Of a stretch of DNA of 64,000 nt, positions 17,257 to 25,376 are shown piece by piece. A program made the translations under genes and the position numbers. Source of the DNA: Leisingera aquimarina DSM 24565 (GTDB lineage: Bacteria; Pseudomonadota; Alphaproteobacteria; Rhodobacterales; Rhodobacteraceae); contig NZ_AXBE01000014.1 in the NCBI RefSeq assembly GCF_000473165.1, forward strand, positions 1 to 64,000, written 5' to 3'. Every line of letters starts with the position of its first letter. Position 1 is the stretch's first letter. The notes beneath the pieces are model-generated. The model saw only the letters and a program-made list of their open reading frames with translations. It was not told where the DNA came from and ran no database searches.

Positions 17257-18531
17257 TCAGACAGCGTCCGCGCGGTCCTCACCGGGGCCGCGGTAACCCT
17301 CATAGTGGCGCTGGATGGCGATCTGGTCGGCCACATGTTTGGCATCATGCCAGACCCCCCAGATAAAGGTCGAGCCGCGCCGCGACTGCCAGGGCAGGCC
17401 CAGAAAGTAGATCCCCGGCTCTGCCGAGACACCGCGCTGATGCTGCGGGCGGCCCTGCGCGTCAAAGGCATCCACCGTCATCCAGCTGAAATCCTGCCGG
17501 AAACCCGTGGCCCATAGGATCGTGGTGATGCCCTCCTCCGCCAGATCCAGCGCCCGGATCGGATTGGTCAGGCTTGCCGGATCGGGGAAGGCCTTGCGGG
17601 CTTCGGGCTCCTGCGGCAGGTCAATGCCGGTGCGCGCGGCATAGGCGTCCGCCAGGTCGAGCATCTTCAGGTAGTCGGCATCGCCCGCCGCGATATTATC
17701 CTGCAGGTCGCCTGCAAATTTCATGATACCGCCGTCATAGGATCCGGTCATCCCCAGCAGCGTCACACCCTCGCCGCCCAAGCGGCGGAAATCCATGGTC
17801 TGACCGCCATAGGCGCCGCTGACCGATATCGTCACATGCTCCTTGCCCGGCTCCAGCGCGGCCTGATCCCACAGGCCCAAAACCCCCAGCCACCAGACAA
17901 AATCGCGGCCCCGGTACATCCGCGGCGGCCGGTCATGCGGGCCCACCGACAGATAGACCTTGCGGCCTGCCCGGTTCAGCTCATCGGCGATCTGCGCGCC
18001 GGAAGATCCGGCCCCCACCACCAGCACCGCGCCGTCCGGCAACTGATCGGGATTGCGGTAGTGGAAGGAATGCAACTGGTTCACATCCGCCCCTTCCGGC
18101 ACCAGCGGCGGGATCACCGGGTGCTGAAAGGCGCCGGTGGCGGCCACAATCCGCTGCGCCTCAATCTCGCCGCCCGAGGTTTCGACCCGGAAACCGCCGG
18201 AGCCATTGATGCGCTCAGCCTTAAGAACCTCAACCGTGGTGCGGATGGGCGCCTTGATCCGTTCCGCATATTCGGCAAAGTAATCCGCCACCCGGTCCTT
18301 GCCGGCAAAGGCCTCGGGATCGGTGCCGGTGAATTCGAGATTGGGAAAGCGGTCATGCCAGGCCGGGCCGTTGGCCACCAGCGAATCCCAGCGCCCGGTG
18401 CGCCAAGCTTCGGCAATCCGGTTTTTCTCCAGCACCAGATGCGGCACGCCATGGCTGGTCAGATGCTCGCTCATGGCCACGCCCGCCTGGCCCGCTCCGA
18501 CAACCAGCGTGTCTGTCTTTTCAATCGCCAT
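17257..18531 (-). CDS. Flavin-containing monooxygenase (FMO/BVMO-like)
   Basis: The 424-residue protein has two dinucleotide-binding motifs: FAD-binding LVVGAGQAGVAMSEHL near residue 10 and NADP-binding VVGAGSSGAQIADEL near residue 175. AWRTGRWDSLVANGPAWHDRFPN lies between them, and the ATG motif region is VAATGAF. It belongs to the single-component FMO/YUCCA-like group that oxygenates amines or sulfides. The ATG at 18531 is preferred over the GTG at 18552, which itself carries the AGGAG that serves 18531. It is the first gene of a minus-strand run with RidA, DUF1028 and an aldehyde dehydrogenase. Confidence 0.85.
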   Translation of the reverse strand: MAIEKTDTLVVGAGQAGVAMSEHLTSHGVPHLVLEKNRIAEAWRTGRWDSLVANGPAWHDRFPNLEFTGTDPEAFAGKDRVADYFAEYAERIKAPIRTTVEVLKAERINGSGGFRVETSGGEIEAQRIVAATGAFQHPVIPPLVPEGADVNQLHSFHYRNPDQLPDGAVLVVGAGSSGAQIADELNRAGRKVYLSVGPHDRPPRMYRGRDFVWWLGVLGLWDQAALEPGKEHVTISVSGAYGGQTMDFRRLGGEGVTLLGMTGSYDGGIMKFAGDLQDNIAAGDADYLKMLDLADAYAARTGIDLPQEPEARKAFPDPASLTNPIRALDLAEEGITTILWATGFRQDFSWMTVDAFDAQGRPQHQRGVSAEPGIYFLGLPWQSRRGSTFIWGVWHDAKHVADQIAIQRHYEGYRGPGEDRADAV

Positions 18532-18701
18532 CCCGAAACCCTCTCCTGACACCGCGGCACGGGCTCGCCCCTGCCTGTCTTCCTCAATAGGAATTCCACA
18601 TCCCCGGAGCGCGAAAAAGAAATCTATGGCTTACCTCTGCTTCGCTTGGGGCTAAGCAGGGGATTCCCAATTTTGCGCAACGGCTTGCCAGGCCAGCGCA
18701 G

Positions 18702-18742
18702 CAAAAGAAAAGCCGCCCTGCCACGTGAATGGCAGAACGGCT
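18702..18742 (-). terminator. Rho-independent terminator after aldehyde dehydrogenase
   Basis: Read on the minus strand, AGCCG-TTC-TGCCA-loop-TGGCA-GGG-CGGCT is followed by TTTTCTTTT. It starts 38 bases beyond the stop codon of the aldehyde dehydrogenase at 18780 and would separate that operon from the FMO gene. Confidence 0.75.
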
Positions 18743-18779
18743 GAGCGCGCGCCTTGCATAGGAACCGGCGCGAGGAGGG

Positions 18780-20243
18780 TCAGCGCATCACAAAGGGATC
18801 CGGGATCGCCTCATCGCTGGTGCGCAGCCAGACGGATTTCACCTTGGTGTAATCCAGCGCCGCCTGCAGCCCGCCCTCGCGCCCGTGACCGGACAGGCCG
18901 TGGCCGCCAAAGGGCGCAATCGGGCTGACCGCGCGGTAGGTGTTGACCCAGACGATGCCCGCCCGGATGCCCCGGATCATCCGATGCGCCCGGGTGAGGT
19001 TCCGGGTGAACACGCCAGAGGCCAGACCAAAGGCGGTGCTGTTGGCGATCTCCAGCGCTTCCGCTTCGGTCTCGAAAGTGACCACCGACAGGACCGGGCC
19101 AAAGAATTCAGTCGACAGGCAGGGCGCCTCCGGCGCGCCGGAGCAATCCAGCACCGTGGGCGGGAAATAGAAACCCTCCCCTTCCGGCACGGAGCCGCCG
19201 GTGACCAGTTTGGCACCCGCCTGCAGCGACGCCCCGATCAGCCGCAGCGCATGGTCGCGCTGTTTGAGTGTGCAGAGCGGGCCGACCTCAGTGGCCATGT
19301 CATCCGGCGCGCCAATCACCACCGCTTCGGCCTTCTCCTTCAGCCGCTTGAGGAACGCGTCCTTGATCCCCTTCTGGATCACCAGCCGCGAGCCTGCGAC
19401 GCAGCTTTGCCCGGTGGCGGCGAAAATCCCGGAGACCTGCGCGTTCACGGCACTTTCCAGGTCGGCGTCGTCAAACACGATAAAGGGCGACTTGCCGCCC
19501 AGCTCCAGCGAGGTGGAGGCGAGGTTTTCCGCCGAATTTCTCACGATATGCCGCGCCGTCTCCGGCCCGCCGGTGAACGCCACATGGGCCACTTTCGGAT
19601 GGCTGGTCAGCGCAGCCCCGGCCTCCGGCCCGCCGGTGATGACGTTGAAAACACCGGGCGGGAAACCCGCCTGATCAAAGATCCGGGCGAATTCCAGCAT
19701 CGGAGCGGGGCCTTCCTCGGACGCCTTCAGCACCACGGTGCAGCCCGCTGCCAGCGCCGGGCCGATTTTCACCGCCGACAGGAACAGCTGCGAATTCCAC
19801 GGCACGATGGCGGCTACCACCCCCACCGGCTCGCGCCGCAGCCAGACCTCCATGTCGGGCTTGTCGATCGGCAAATGCGCGCCTTCGATCTTATCCGCCA
19901 ACCCTGCGTAATAGCGGTAGTATTCCGCCACATAGGCGATCTGCGCCGAGGTCTCGCGGATGATCTTTCCGGTGTCACGGGTTTCCAGCTCTGCCAGCTT
20001 TGGTGCGTTTTCCGCCACCAGATCGGCCAGCCGCATCAACAGCTTGCCGCGCTGGGTGGCGCTCATCCCGGCCCATTCTGGCGACAAAAACGCAGCCTCC
20101 GCCGCCGTGACCGCCCGGTCCACGTCCGCTGCAGACGCTGCAGGCATCAGCGCCCAGGGCGTGCCTGTTGCCGGATCAAGACTGTCAAACGTGGCATCTG
20201 CGTCCTCAAACGCGCCGCCGATGTATTGCTGGAAGGACAGCAT
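18780..20243 (-). CDS. Aldehyde dehydrogenase, betaine-aldehyde dehydrogenase-like
   Basis: The 487-residue protein contains IVPWNSQLFLSAVKIGPALAAG, the glutamate motif LELGGKSPFIVFDDAD and the cysteine motif FAATGQSCVAGSRL. AAGGAG lies eight bases before the ATG at 20243; an upstream in-frame codon at 20285 has no such site. A strong terminator follows it. It is 150 bases downstream of the four-gene monooxygenase operon and so may oxidise the aldehyde from that pathway; the substrate is unknown. Confidence 0.86.
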   Translation of the reverse strand: MLSFQQYIGGAFEDADATFDSLDPATGTPWALMPAASAADVDRAVTAAEAAFLSPEWAGMSATQRGKLLMRLADLVAENAPKLAELETRDTGKIIRETSAQIAYVAEYYRYYAGLADKIEGAHLPIDKPDMEVWLRREPVGVVAAIVPWNSQLFLSAVKIGPALAAGCTVVLKASEEGPAPMLEFARIFDQAGFPPGVFNVITGGPEAGAALTSHPKVAHVAFTGGPETARHIVRNSAENLASTSLELGGKSPFIVFDDADLESAVNAQVSGIFAATGQSCVAGSRLVIQKGIKDAFLKRLKEKAEAVVIGAPDDMATEVGPLCTLKQRDHALRLIGASLQAGAKLVTGGSVPEGEGFYFPPTVLDCSGAPEAPCLSTEFFGPVLSVVTFETEAEALEIANSTAFGLASGVFTRNLTRAHRMIRGIRAGIVWVNTYRAVSPIAPFGGHGLSGHGREGGLQAALDYTKVKSVWLRTSDEAIPDPFVMR

Positions 20244-20353
20244 TTTCAGCTCCTTTGATGGACCTTTAATGATACTTGAACACATTTTTCATCAGTTAAC
20301 CGCAAAGTGGCCTTCAGAGCATTTAGCTCTTTTACCACCCTTAGGCCAATCAG

Positions 20354-20384
20354 ACCCGGCGGGCCCCCACCTTGCCCGCCGGGT
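20354..20384. terminator. GC-rich hairpin downstream of the monooxygenase operon
   Basis: Perfect 11-base arms (ACCCGGCGGGC and its complement) enclose a 9-base loop. It lies 10 bases beyond the stop of the luciferase-like monooxygenase gene. There is no clear T-run, so it may act as an mRNA-stabilising or weak termination structure. Confidence 0.5.
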
Positions 20385-20393
20385 TACCTGTCT

Positions 20394-21431
20394 TCACTGA
20401 AATGCGGGCATGACTTCGGTGGTGAACCGTTCAAGCGAGGCTTTTTTGCGATTAAAGCTCATGCTGCTGTCGATCCAGAACGAGTACTCATCATAGCCCA
20501 AGGCTTCATATTTTTTCAGCCGCTTGATCACCGCAGCCGGTTCGCCGATCACCAGATCGCGCTCCATCGCTTCGGGGCTATAGAACGGATGCGCGGCGAT
20601 ATCCGCGTCAGTCAGGGGATCAATCAAACCCTGCGACACGTCCCTCTTGTTCATAAACCAGGCGCCGAAATAGCAGTAGAACCGGTTCAGCTCCTCCGCC
20701 CCGCGTTTCACATCCGCCGCACTGTCGGCCACATATGTGTGCTGCAGCAGCATAATCCTGGGCCGCGGCACCTCGGAATGCTTTGCGCACGCGGCATTGA
20801 ACTTGCCCATCAGCTCTTCAATCTCGCCGTCGCCCTGCCACAGCGGCGTCACCTGCACGTTGCAACCGTTTGCCACCGCGAATTCATGGCTGTTGGGATC
20901 GCGCGCCGCCACCCAGATCGGCGGGCCGTTTTCCTGCAGCGGTTTTGGCGACGACGTGGTTTTCGGGAAAGAATGAAACTCCCCCTCCTGCGCATAATCG
21001 CCTTGCCACAGACCCTGCACCGCCGGGATCAGCTCGCGCATCCGCTGGCCGGCCTCCCAGGCATCCATACCCGGCAGCATCCGTTCGTACTCATAGGAAT
21101 AAGCGCCCCGCGCGATACCCAGATCCAAGCGGCCATCGGTGATGATATCGGTCATCGCCGCCTCGCCTGCCAACCGGATCGGATGCCAGAACGGCGCGAT
21201 CACGGTGCCGGTGCCCAGGCGCACGTTCTTGGTGTGCCGTGCCACATCGATCAGGTTCAGAAACGGGTTCGGCGCGATGGTGAAATTCATCCCGTGATGC
21301 TCACCCGTCCAAACGGCATGCATGCCGCCGTCATCGGCGATTTTGCACAGCTGGATGAACTCGTCATAAAGCTGCTTCTGATCCTGATCGTTCGAAATCC
21401 GCTCCATATGCGCAAAAAGCGAAAACTTCAT
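20394..21431 (-). CDS. Luciferase-like (LLM class) flavin-dependent monooxygenase
   Basis: The 345-residue protein has the bacterial-luciferase barrel features: KFSLFAHMER start, WTGEHHGMNFTIAPNP, TKNVRLGTGTVIAPFWHP and DGRLDLGIARGAYSYEYERM. Such enzymes use reduced FMN from a partner reductase to oxygenate and often open C-N or aromatic rings. It overlaps the flavin reductase stop by four bases and ends a translationally coupled four-gene operon with DUF1185, alpha/beta-hydrolase and flavin reductase genes. RutA and pyridine monooxygenases are analogues with similar partners; the substrate here is unknown. Confidence 0.88.
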   Translation of the reverse strand: MKFSLFAHMERISNDQDQKQLYDEFIQLCKIADDGGMHAVWTGEHHGMNFTIAPNPFLNLIDVARHTKNVRLGTGTVIAPFWHPIRLAGEAAMTDIITDGRLDLGIARGAYSYEYERMLPGMDAWEAGQRMRELIPAVQGLWQGDYAQEGEFHSFPKTTSSPKPLQENGPPIWVAARDPNSHEFAVANGCNVQVTPLWQGDGEIEELMGKFNAACAKHSEVPRPRIMLLQHTYVADSAADVKRGAEELNRFYCYFGAWFMNKRDVSQGLIDPLTDADIAAHPFYSPEAMERDLVIGEPAAVIKRLKKYEALGYDEYSFWIDSSMSFNRKKASLERFTTEVMPAFQ

Positions 21432-22354
21432 GAGCCACTGCCCCCTGTCCCCACCGCGCGGACCTGGCCGCGGGTCTGGTTTCCATAATACACCCCGAAA
21501 TTGCCCATCCGGCTTTCACTGGCGAACCGTTCCAGCATGATGCAGACTGCCGCATCGGCGACATCCATCAGCGTGGTTTGGCTCAACTGGGTAAAAGCGC
21601 CCTTGGCCGGTGTGCCGCCGGCCGATTGGCACAGAAACGAGATGTGCTGATGTTCGCGCGCTTCGTCCTCAAAAACTGAATAAATGAACCCCGGCTCTGC
21701 CTCGACCCCGGTCTCCGCAATCAGCCGGGCCAAGGCGGCTGAGGCGCCCTCCTTGCCCACCCTGGTTTCCGGCAGCGTCAGCCTGCCCTGATCGTTGCCC
21801 ATCAAGAGCACTTTGCCCTCGTGTTCGATCAGGGCAGAGACAATCAGCTTGGCGCCCTGGCTCAAGGCTTCGGCTTCGGCAGCCGCTGTCACATAGGCAC
21901 CGCGGGCGTATCCCAAACCCGGTGCGGGCGAGGTTTCAAACGCCCCGACCCTGCCGATCAGGATCAGGTGGTCGCCTGCCTCCACCCGTTTGTGCATCGA
22001 ACAGTCGAACCATGCGGAAACACCTTCGAAGACCGGGCTGCCCTCTGGCCCCGGGTGCCACTCAACAGCAGCAAAGCGGTCCTCGACCGGCCGGGCAAAA
22101 GTGTTGGAGACGTCTTTCTGGTCTTCCGCCAGCACGTTGATGGCAAAGCCTTCCGCCTGTTCAAATGCGGCGTAATTGCTGGAGGAGTTGGCCAGGCATA
22201 CCAATACCAAAGGCGGATCCAAGGAGACCGAGGTAAAGGAGTTGGCGGTAAAACCGATTGGATTACCGTCCTGATCCTGTGCCGTCACCACGGTGACGCC
22301 GGTCATGAAGGTGCCAAAGGCGTTGCGCAAGGCGCGCGGGTCGATATCGCTCAT
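21428..22354 (-). CDS. Flavin reductase fused to a degenerate Nudix-like domain
   Basis: Residues 1-160 form an FMN-binding split-barrel flavin reductase (DPRALRNAFGTFMTGVTVVT, IGFTANSFTSVSLDPPLVLV, DHLILIGRVGAF). Residues about 168-290 look like a Nudix fold (KLIVSALIEHEGKVLLMGND, then LPETRVGKEGASAALARLIA followed by ETGVE). The Nudix box lacks the REXXEE metal ligands, so hydrolase activity is doubtful; the domain may sense a nucleotide or ligand. At 308 residues it is nearly twice the usual flavin reductase length. It should supply reduced flavin to the adjoining monooxygenase, with which it overlaps by four bases. Confidence 0.85.
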   Translation of the reverse strand: MSDIDPRALRNAFGTFMTGVTVVTAQDQDGNPIGFTANSFTSVSLDPPLVLVCLANSSSNYAAFEQAEGFAINVLAEDQKDVSNTFARPVEDRFAAVEWHPGPEGSPVFEGVSAWFDCSMHKRVEAGDHLILIGRVGAFETSPAPGLGYARGAYVTAAAEAEALSQGAKLIVSALIEHEGKVLLMGNDQGRLTLPETRVGKEGASAALARLIAETGVEAEPGFIYSVFEDEAREHQHISFLCQSAGGTPAKGAFTQLSQTTLMDVADAAVCIMLERFASESRMGNFGVYYGNQTRGQVRAVGTGGSGS

Positions 22355-23172
22355 GACGGCTCCTTTTCCGCTGATGTGTTCAGCCAGTCCCGTAGGGCGG
22401 CGCTGACCGCTGCCGGGGCGGTCAGGTTGACCATATGCCGGTGGCCCTCAATGACAACTGCGCCGCCTTGCGGCGCGGCGCCGGCCATCGCCTGCGCCAT
22501 GTCCGGGGTTGAGTTCGGATCGCCATCGCCGGTCAGCGCCAGCAGCGGGCAAGCAATGCCGCCAAAGCCATCCGCGTAAGTACTGTCGCCGCGGGCAAAG
22601 GCGGTATAGGCGGCGGCGTAGCCCTGATGGTTCACGCCCGATAGCCAGTCGGCCACCTGCGCCCGCGCAGTCTGGTCCGCCGCAGTATCCCCGAACCAGC
22701 GGATCAGGGGTGTTTCCAGATCAAAGCTGCCCGCGCGGATTTCGGCAGCACGGGCTTCAACCGCTTGCCGGGCTGCAGGCGAACGCCGGAACACACCGTT
22801 CAGCAGCGCCACTCGTAAGACGTTCTCAGCATGGCAGACCGCATAGCCGCCCGCAATAAGCGCGCCCATGGAGTGGCCCGCCAGCGATACCGGCCCCAGG
22901 TCCATCGCCAGCAGAGCCGCATGCAGCCAAGCCACATAGTCCGGCAGCTCTGCACCCTCCGGCAGCGGCGCGCTGCCGCCATGGCCGGGCATGTCCAGCG
23001 CGATCACCTGATGGGTTTCAGCCAGTGCCGCAATCTGCGGCGCCCAGGCCTCCGACTGCATGCCAACCCCGTGGATCAGCACCACAGGCTCGCCTTTGCC
23101 TATCCCCGGCCCTGCCCTTTGGCAGGTGACAGTGCCGTAAGAGTCAGACAGATGCAGGGTTGTCGAGGTCAT
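22351..23172 (-). CDS. Alpha/beta-hydrolase
   Basis: The 273-residue protein has the oxyanion-hole motif VLIHGVGMQSEAW, the nucleophile elbow AGHSMGALIAGG and a late histidine in EGHRHMVNLTAP. It overlaps the DUF1185 gene by 29 bases at its start (AAGGAACTGGGGC before the ATG at 23172) and the flavin reductase by four bases at its end. In the Rut analogy this would be the RutD-like partner, hydrolysing an ester, amide or carbamate made by the monooxygenase. Confidence 0.88.
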   Translation of the reverse strand: MTSTTLHLSDSYGTVTCQRAGPGIGKGEPVVLIHGVGMQSEAWAPQIAALAETHQVIALDMPGHGGSAPLPEGAELPDYVAWLHAALLAMDLGPVSLAGHSMGALIAGGYAVCHAENVLRVALLNGVFRRSPAARQAVEARAAEIRAGSFDLETPLIRWFGDTAADQTARAQVADWLSGVNHQGYAAAYTAFARGDSTYADGFGGIACPLLALTGDGDPNSTPDMAQAMAGAAPQGGAVVIEGHRHMVNLTAPAAVSAALRDWLNTSAEKEPS

Positions 23173-23746
23173 GCCCCAGTTCCTTCAGGTCCTGATAGCG
23201 GTCGCCAATGCGGTGATGAGGCCGGCCGCCAATAGAGGCACCAAGCGCGATCACAATCTCATCCGGGCCGGGCGCATCCGCGACCGACAACTGGATGGTC
23301 AGGTAATGGCTGCGCCGGCCGCCGTCGTTCTTGTCCATCAGCGGGATCTGCAGCGGCGCGTTGGCCGGTCCGCGGGTGTTAGTGAAAGCCAGATAGGATT
23401 TCGCCCCCACCGCCTCGCGGTAGTGATTGCCGAACCGCAGCGTGTGGATCAGGGCCGAGGCATGTTCGACCTCGCCATTCACCCCGACGATGGCGGATTT
23501 TCCATAGCCTTCAACCTTGTCGCCGCCGCCTGCGGCCTCAAGGATCATCGCGGTCAGCTTCTCCCCCAGACCCGGCGCGCAGTCATGGATTGCCGGGCGC
23601 AGATCCTCGGTAAATCCCTGCCCGGCCCAGGGGTTTTTGATCACAGCGACTGCGGCAATCATCTTCAGCGGCGTCTCCGCTGCCTTGCCGCCCTCGATCA
23701 GGGTCTCTTCGACATGCAGCAGCGTTTTGCGGATTTCAGCGGGCAT
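23144..23746 (-). CDS. DUF1185 / 'amino acid synthesis' family protein
   Basis: This 200-residue protein matches the DUF1185 family in length and layout (KMIAAVAVIKNPWAGQGF, GYGKSAIVGVNGEVEHASALIHTLRFGN, IVIALGASIGGRPHHRIGDR). The family carries the label amino acid synthesis protein but I know of no established reaction. It is the first gene of the four-gene monooxygenase operon and lies 109 bases from the divergent GntR gene, with a GntR-type palindrome between them. In this context it is likely an isomerase or hydrolase acting on a ring-derived intermediate; that is inference. Confidence 0.78.
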   Translation of the reverse strand: MPAEIRKTLLHVEETLIEGGKAAETPLKMIAAVAVIKNPWAGQGFTEDLRPAIHDCAPGLGEKLTAMILEAAGGGDKVEGYGKSAIVGVNGEVEHASALIHTLRFGNHYREAVGAKSYLAFTNTRGPANAPLQIPLMDKNDGGRRSHYLTIQLSVADAPGPDEIVIALGASIGGRPHHRIGDRYQDLKELGHDLDNPASV

Positions 23747-23783
23747 GGGCTGTGTCTTTCGTCAGTGATTCCAGTTAATATAA

Positions 23784-23797
23784 TATGGTATACCATA
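23784..23797. promoter_or_regulatory. GntR/FadR-type operator between DUF1185 operon and gntR
   Basis: TATGGTATACCATA is a perfect 14-base palindrome containing TGGTATACCA, the kind of core bound by FadR-subfamily GntR regulators. It lies in an AT-rich divergent promoter region, 38 bases from the DUF1185 start and 58 from the gntR start. Confidence 0.65.
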
Positions 23798-23854
23798 AGA
23801 CAGTATGTCAATGCAGACTTGTTCAGCTCCGCCGGGGCTGGTATCGGAGGATCC

Positions 23855-24565
23855 ATGAACCACCCAGCAGACCGCTCAACAAACCCACCTGTGATGCGCA
23901 AAATAGACCAGCCGCCGCAGACCCTGCGCGACATCGTGCAAGAGCGGATGCGCGAGGCGATCATCGCAGGCCAGTTCGCCCCCGGCGAACGGCTGGTGGA
24001 GCGCCCCCTGTGTAACCAGCTCGGCGTCAGCCGCACCGTGGTGCGCGAAACCATCCGCTATCTGGAGGCTGAGGGGCTGGTCGAAATCCTGCCCGGCAAA
24101 GGCCCCATCGTGGCGAAACTCTCGTGGGAAGACGCGCGGCAGATCTATGATATCCGCCAGATGCTGGAGACCGCCGCCGCCACCGCCTGCGCCCGGAACA
24201 TGACACCGGAGCTGGCAGAGCAGCTTCAAGCCGCGCAACACGCCCTGCAGGACGCTGTGGCGGCGGGCGTCGCCGGTCCCATGCTGCGCGCCACCACCGA
24301 GTTTTACCGGATCATCTTTGAAGGCGCCGGCCACAATGTCGCCTGGGAAATCGCCCAGCGTCTGAACGGCCGCATCAGCCGGCTGCGGGCGGTGACCCTG
24401 TCGACCGAAGACCGCCTGAAACCGGGACCTGCCCATATGCAGGATATCTGCCAGGCCATTGTATCAGCCAATGCAGAGGCCGCGCGGGCGGCCATCGAGC
24501 AGCACCTCGGCGACGCCAAGCGCACTGCGCAACGGCTGCTGCTGGAAGAAAAGCCGTTCAGCTGA
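23855..24565 (+). CDS. GntR-family (FadR/FCD) transcriptional regulator
   Basis: The 236-residue protein has a GntR wHTH at about residues 20-85 (LRDIVQERMREAIIAGQFAPGERLVE, LGVSRTVVRETIRYLEAEGLV) and an FCD effector domain. The start at 23855 has GGAGG five bases upstream; the frame extends further upstream without a ribosome site. It is divergent from the DUF1185/hydrolase/reductase/monooxygenase operon and convergent with the creatininase gene, whose 3' end it overlaps by eight bases. It most likely represses the divergent operon. Confidence 0.9.
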   Translation: MNHPADRSTNPPVMRKIDQPPQTLRDIVQERMREAIIAGQFAPGERLVERPLCNQLGVSRTVVRETIRYLEAEGLVEILPGKGPIVAKLSWEDARQIYDIRQMLETAAATACARNMTPELAEQLQAAQHALQDAVAAGVAGPMLRATTEFYRIIFEGAGHNVAWEIAQRLNGRISRLRAVTLSTEDRLKPGPAHMQDICQAIVSANAEAARAAIEQHLGDAKRTAQRLLLEEKPFS

Positions 24566-25310
24566 TCTTCTGTTCAGCCGCCTCGGCAAAGGCCTGGAAA
24601 TCCTCGCAAATCCCCCGCGCCGCGGCCTCCAGCAAGCGGGCACCGTCCTGCGGATTGGCCAGGGCGGAATGCGAGCCGACACGCCCGTCCGGAAACTCTG
24701 CCCTGTGTTCCTCCGGCGGGCCGTGCTTGTCGCCGGCATGGGCCTTGATGAACTCCGGGGTCAGTTTCTGCGGCGGCTTTGCCGCCCCGCCCGCGGGCAG
24801 CGCGCCCAGCAGGGCCTGGGTGATGGCAACTTCCGACGGGGTCGCGTGCATCCCTTCCCAATCGCCGTACAGATCCTTGCGCATTTCGTTGACCTCCTGC
24901 GGCTCCCACCAGCTGCGGATTACGACGCGCTCCAGATCCAGTGCCTGTGCCGCGCGCTGCAAGGGCGCCAAATTCGCACCGTGGCCGTTGACGATAAACA
25001 CCCCGGCAAACCCCTGCGCCAGCAGCCCGCGGAACACAGCCGTGGCATGGGCCTGAAACAAATCCTCAGGCATTGAAACAGTGCCGGGAAAAGCAGTGTT
25101 GAACGGCGCCGGCGTATAGGCCAGCGCGGGCGCAACAATTGCATCGCACAGCTCCGCCGCCCGCAGCGCCACCGCCTCGGCGCAGATCGTGTCGGTGCCG
25201 ATCATGCCCATCGGCCCGTGCTGTTCGGTCGACCCCACCGGCACCATCACCGCCGCGCCCGCCTTCAGGCGGGCCTCCACCTCAAGCCAGGTCATATGGG
25301 CAAGCTGCAT
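24558..25310 (-). CDS. Creatininase-family metal-dependent amidohydrolase
   Basis: The 250-residue protein has the creatininase metal sites: PVGSTEQHGPMGMIGTD at about residues 24-40 and VNGHGANLAPL near residue 108, plus a downstream glutamate region (GDWEGMHATPSEVAIT). Family members hydrolyse cyclic amides or formamides (creatinine, mycofactocin precursors, FAPy-type compounds). AGGAG precedes the ATG. The gene sits beside the GntR regulator and the monooxygenase operon, so it may open a cyclic amide in the same pathway. It is divergent from the XRE-cupin regulator. Confidence 0.85.
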   Translation of the reverse strand: MQLAHMTWLEVEARLKAGAAVMVPVGSTEQHGPMGMIGTDTICAEAVALRAAELCDAIVAPALAYTPAPFNTAFPGTVSMPEDLFQAHATAVFRGLLAQGFAGVFIVNGHGANLAPLQRAAQALDLERVVIRSWWEPQEVNEMRKDLYGDWEGMHATPSEVAITQALLGALPAGGAAKPPQKLTPEFIKAHAGDKHGPPEEHRAEFPDGRVGSHSALANPQDGARLLEAAARGICEDFQAFAEAAEQKIS

Positions 25311-25331
25311 AACTCTCTCCTGTCATTTCGC

Positions 25332-25355
25332 CACGCATCGCTTTTCCTTTGCGTG
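25332..25355. promoter_or_regulatory. Possible operator between creatininase and XRE-cupin genes
   Basis: CACGCA and TGCGTG form an inverted repeat with a 12-base spacer in the 66-base gap between the two divergent genes. It is a candidate autoregulatory site for the XRE-cupin protein, judged on position only. Confidence 0.35.
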
Positions 25356-25376
25356 CGGGCGGCATAGTCTGTGGCA

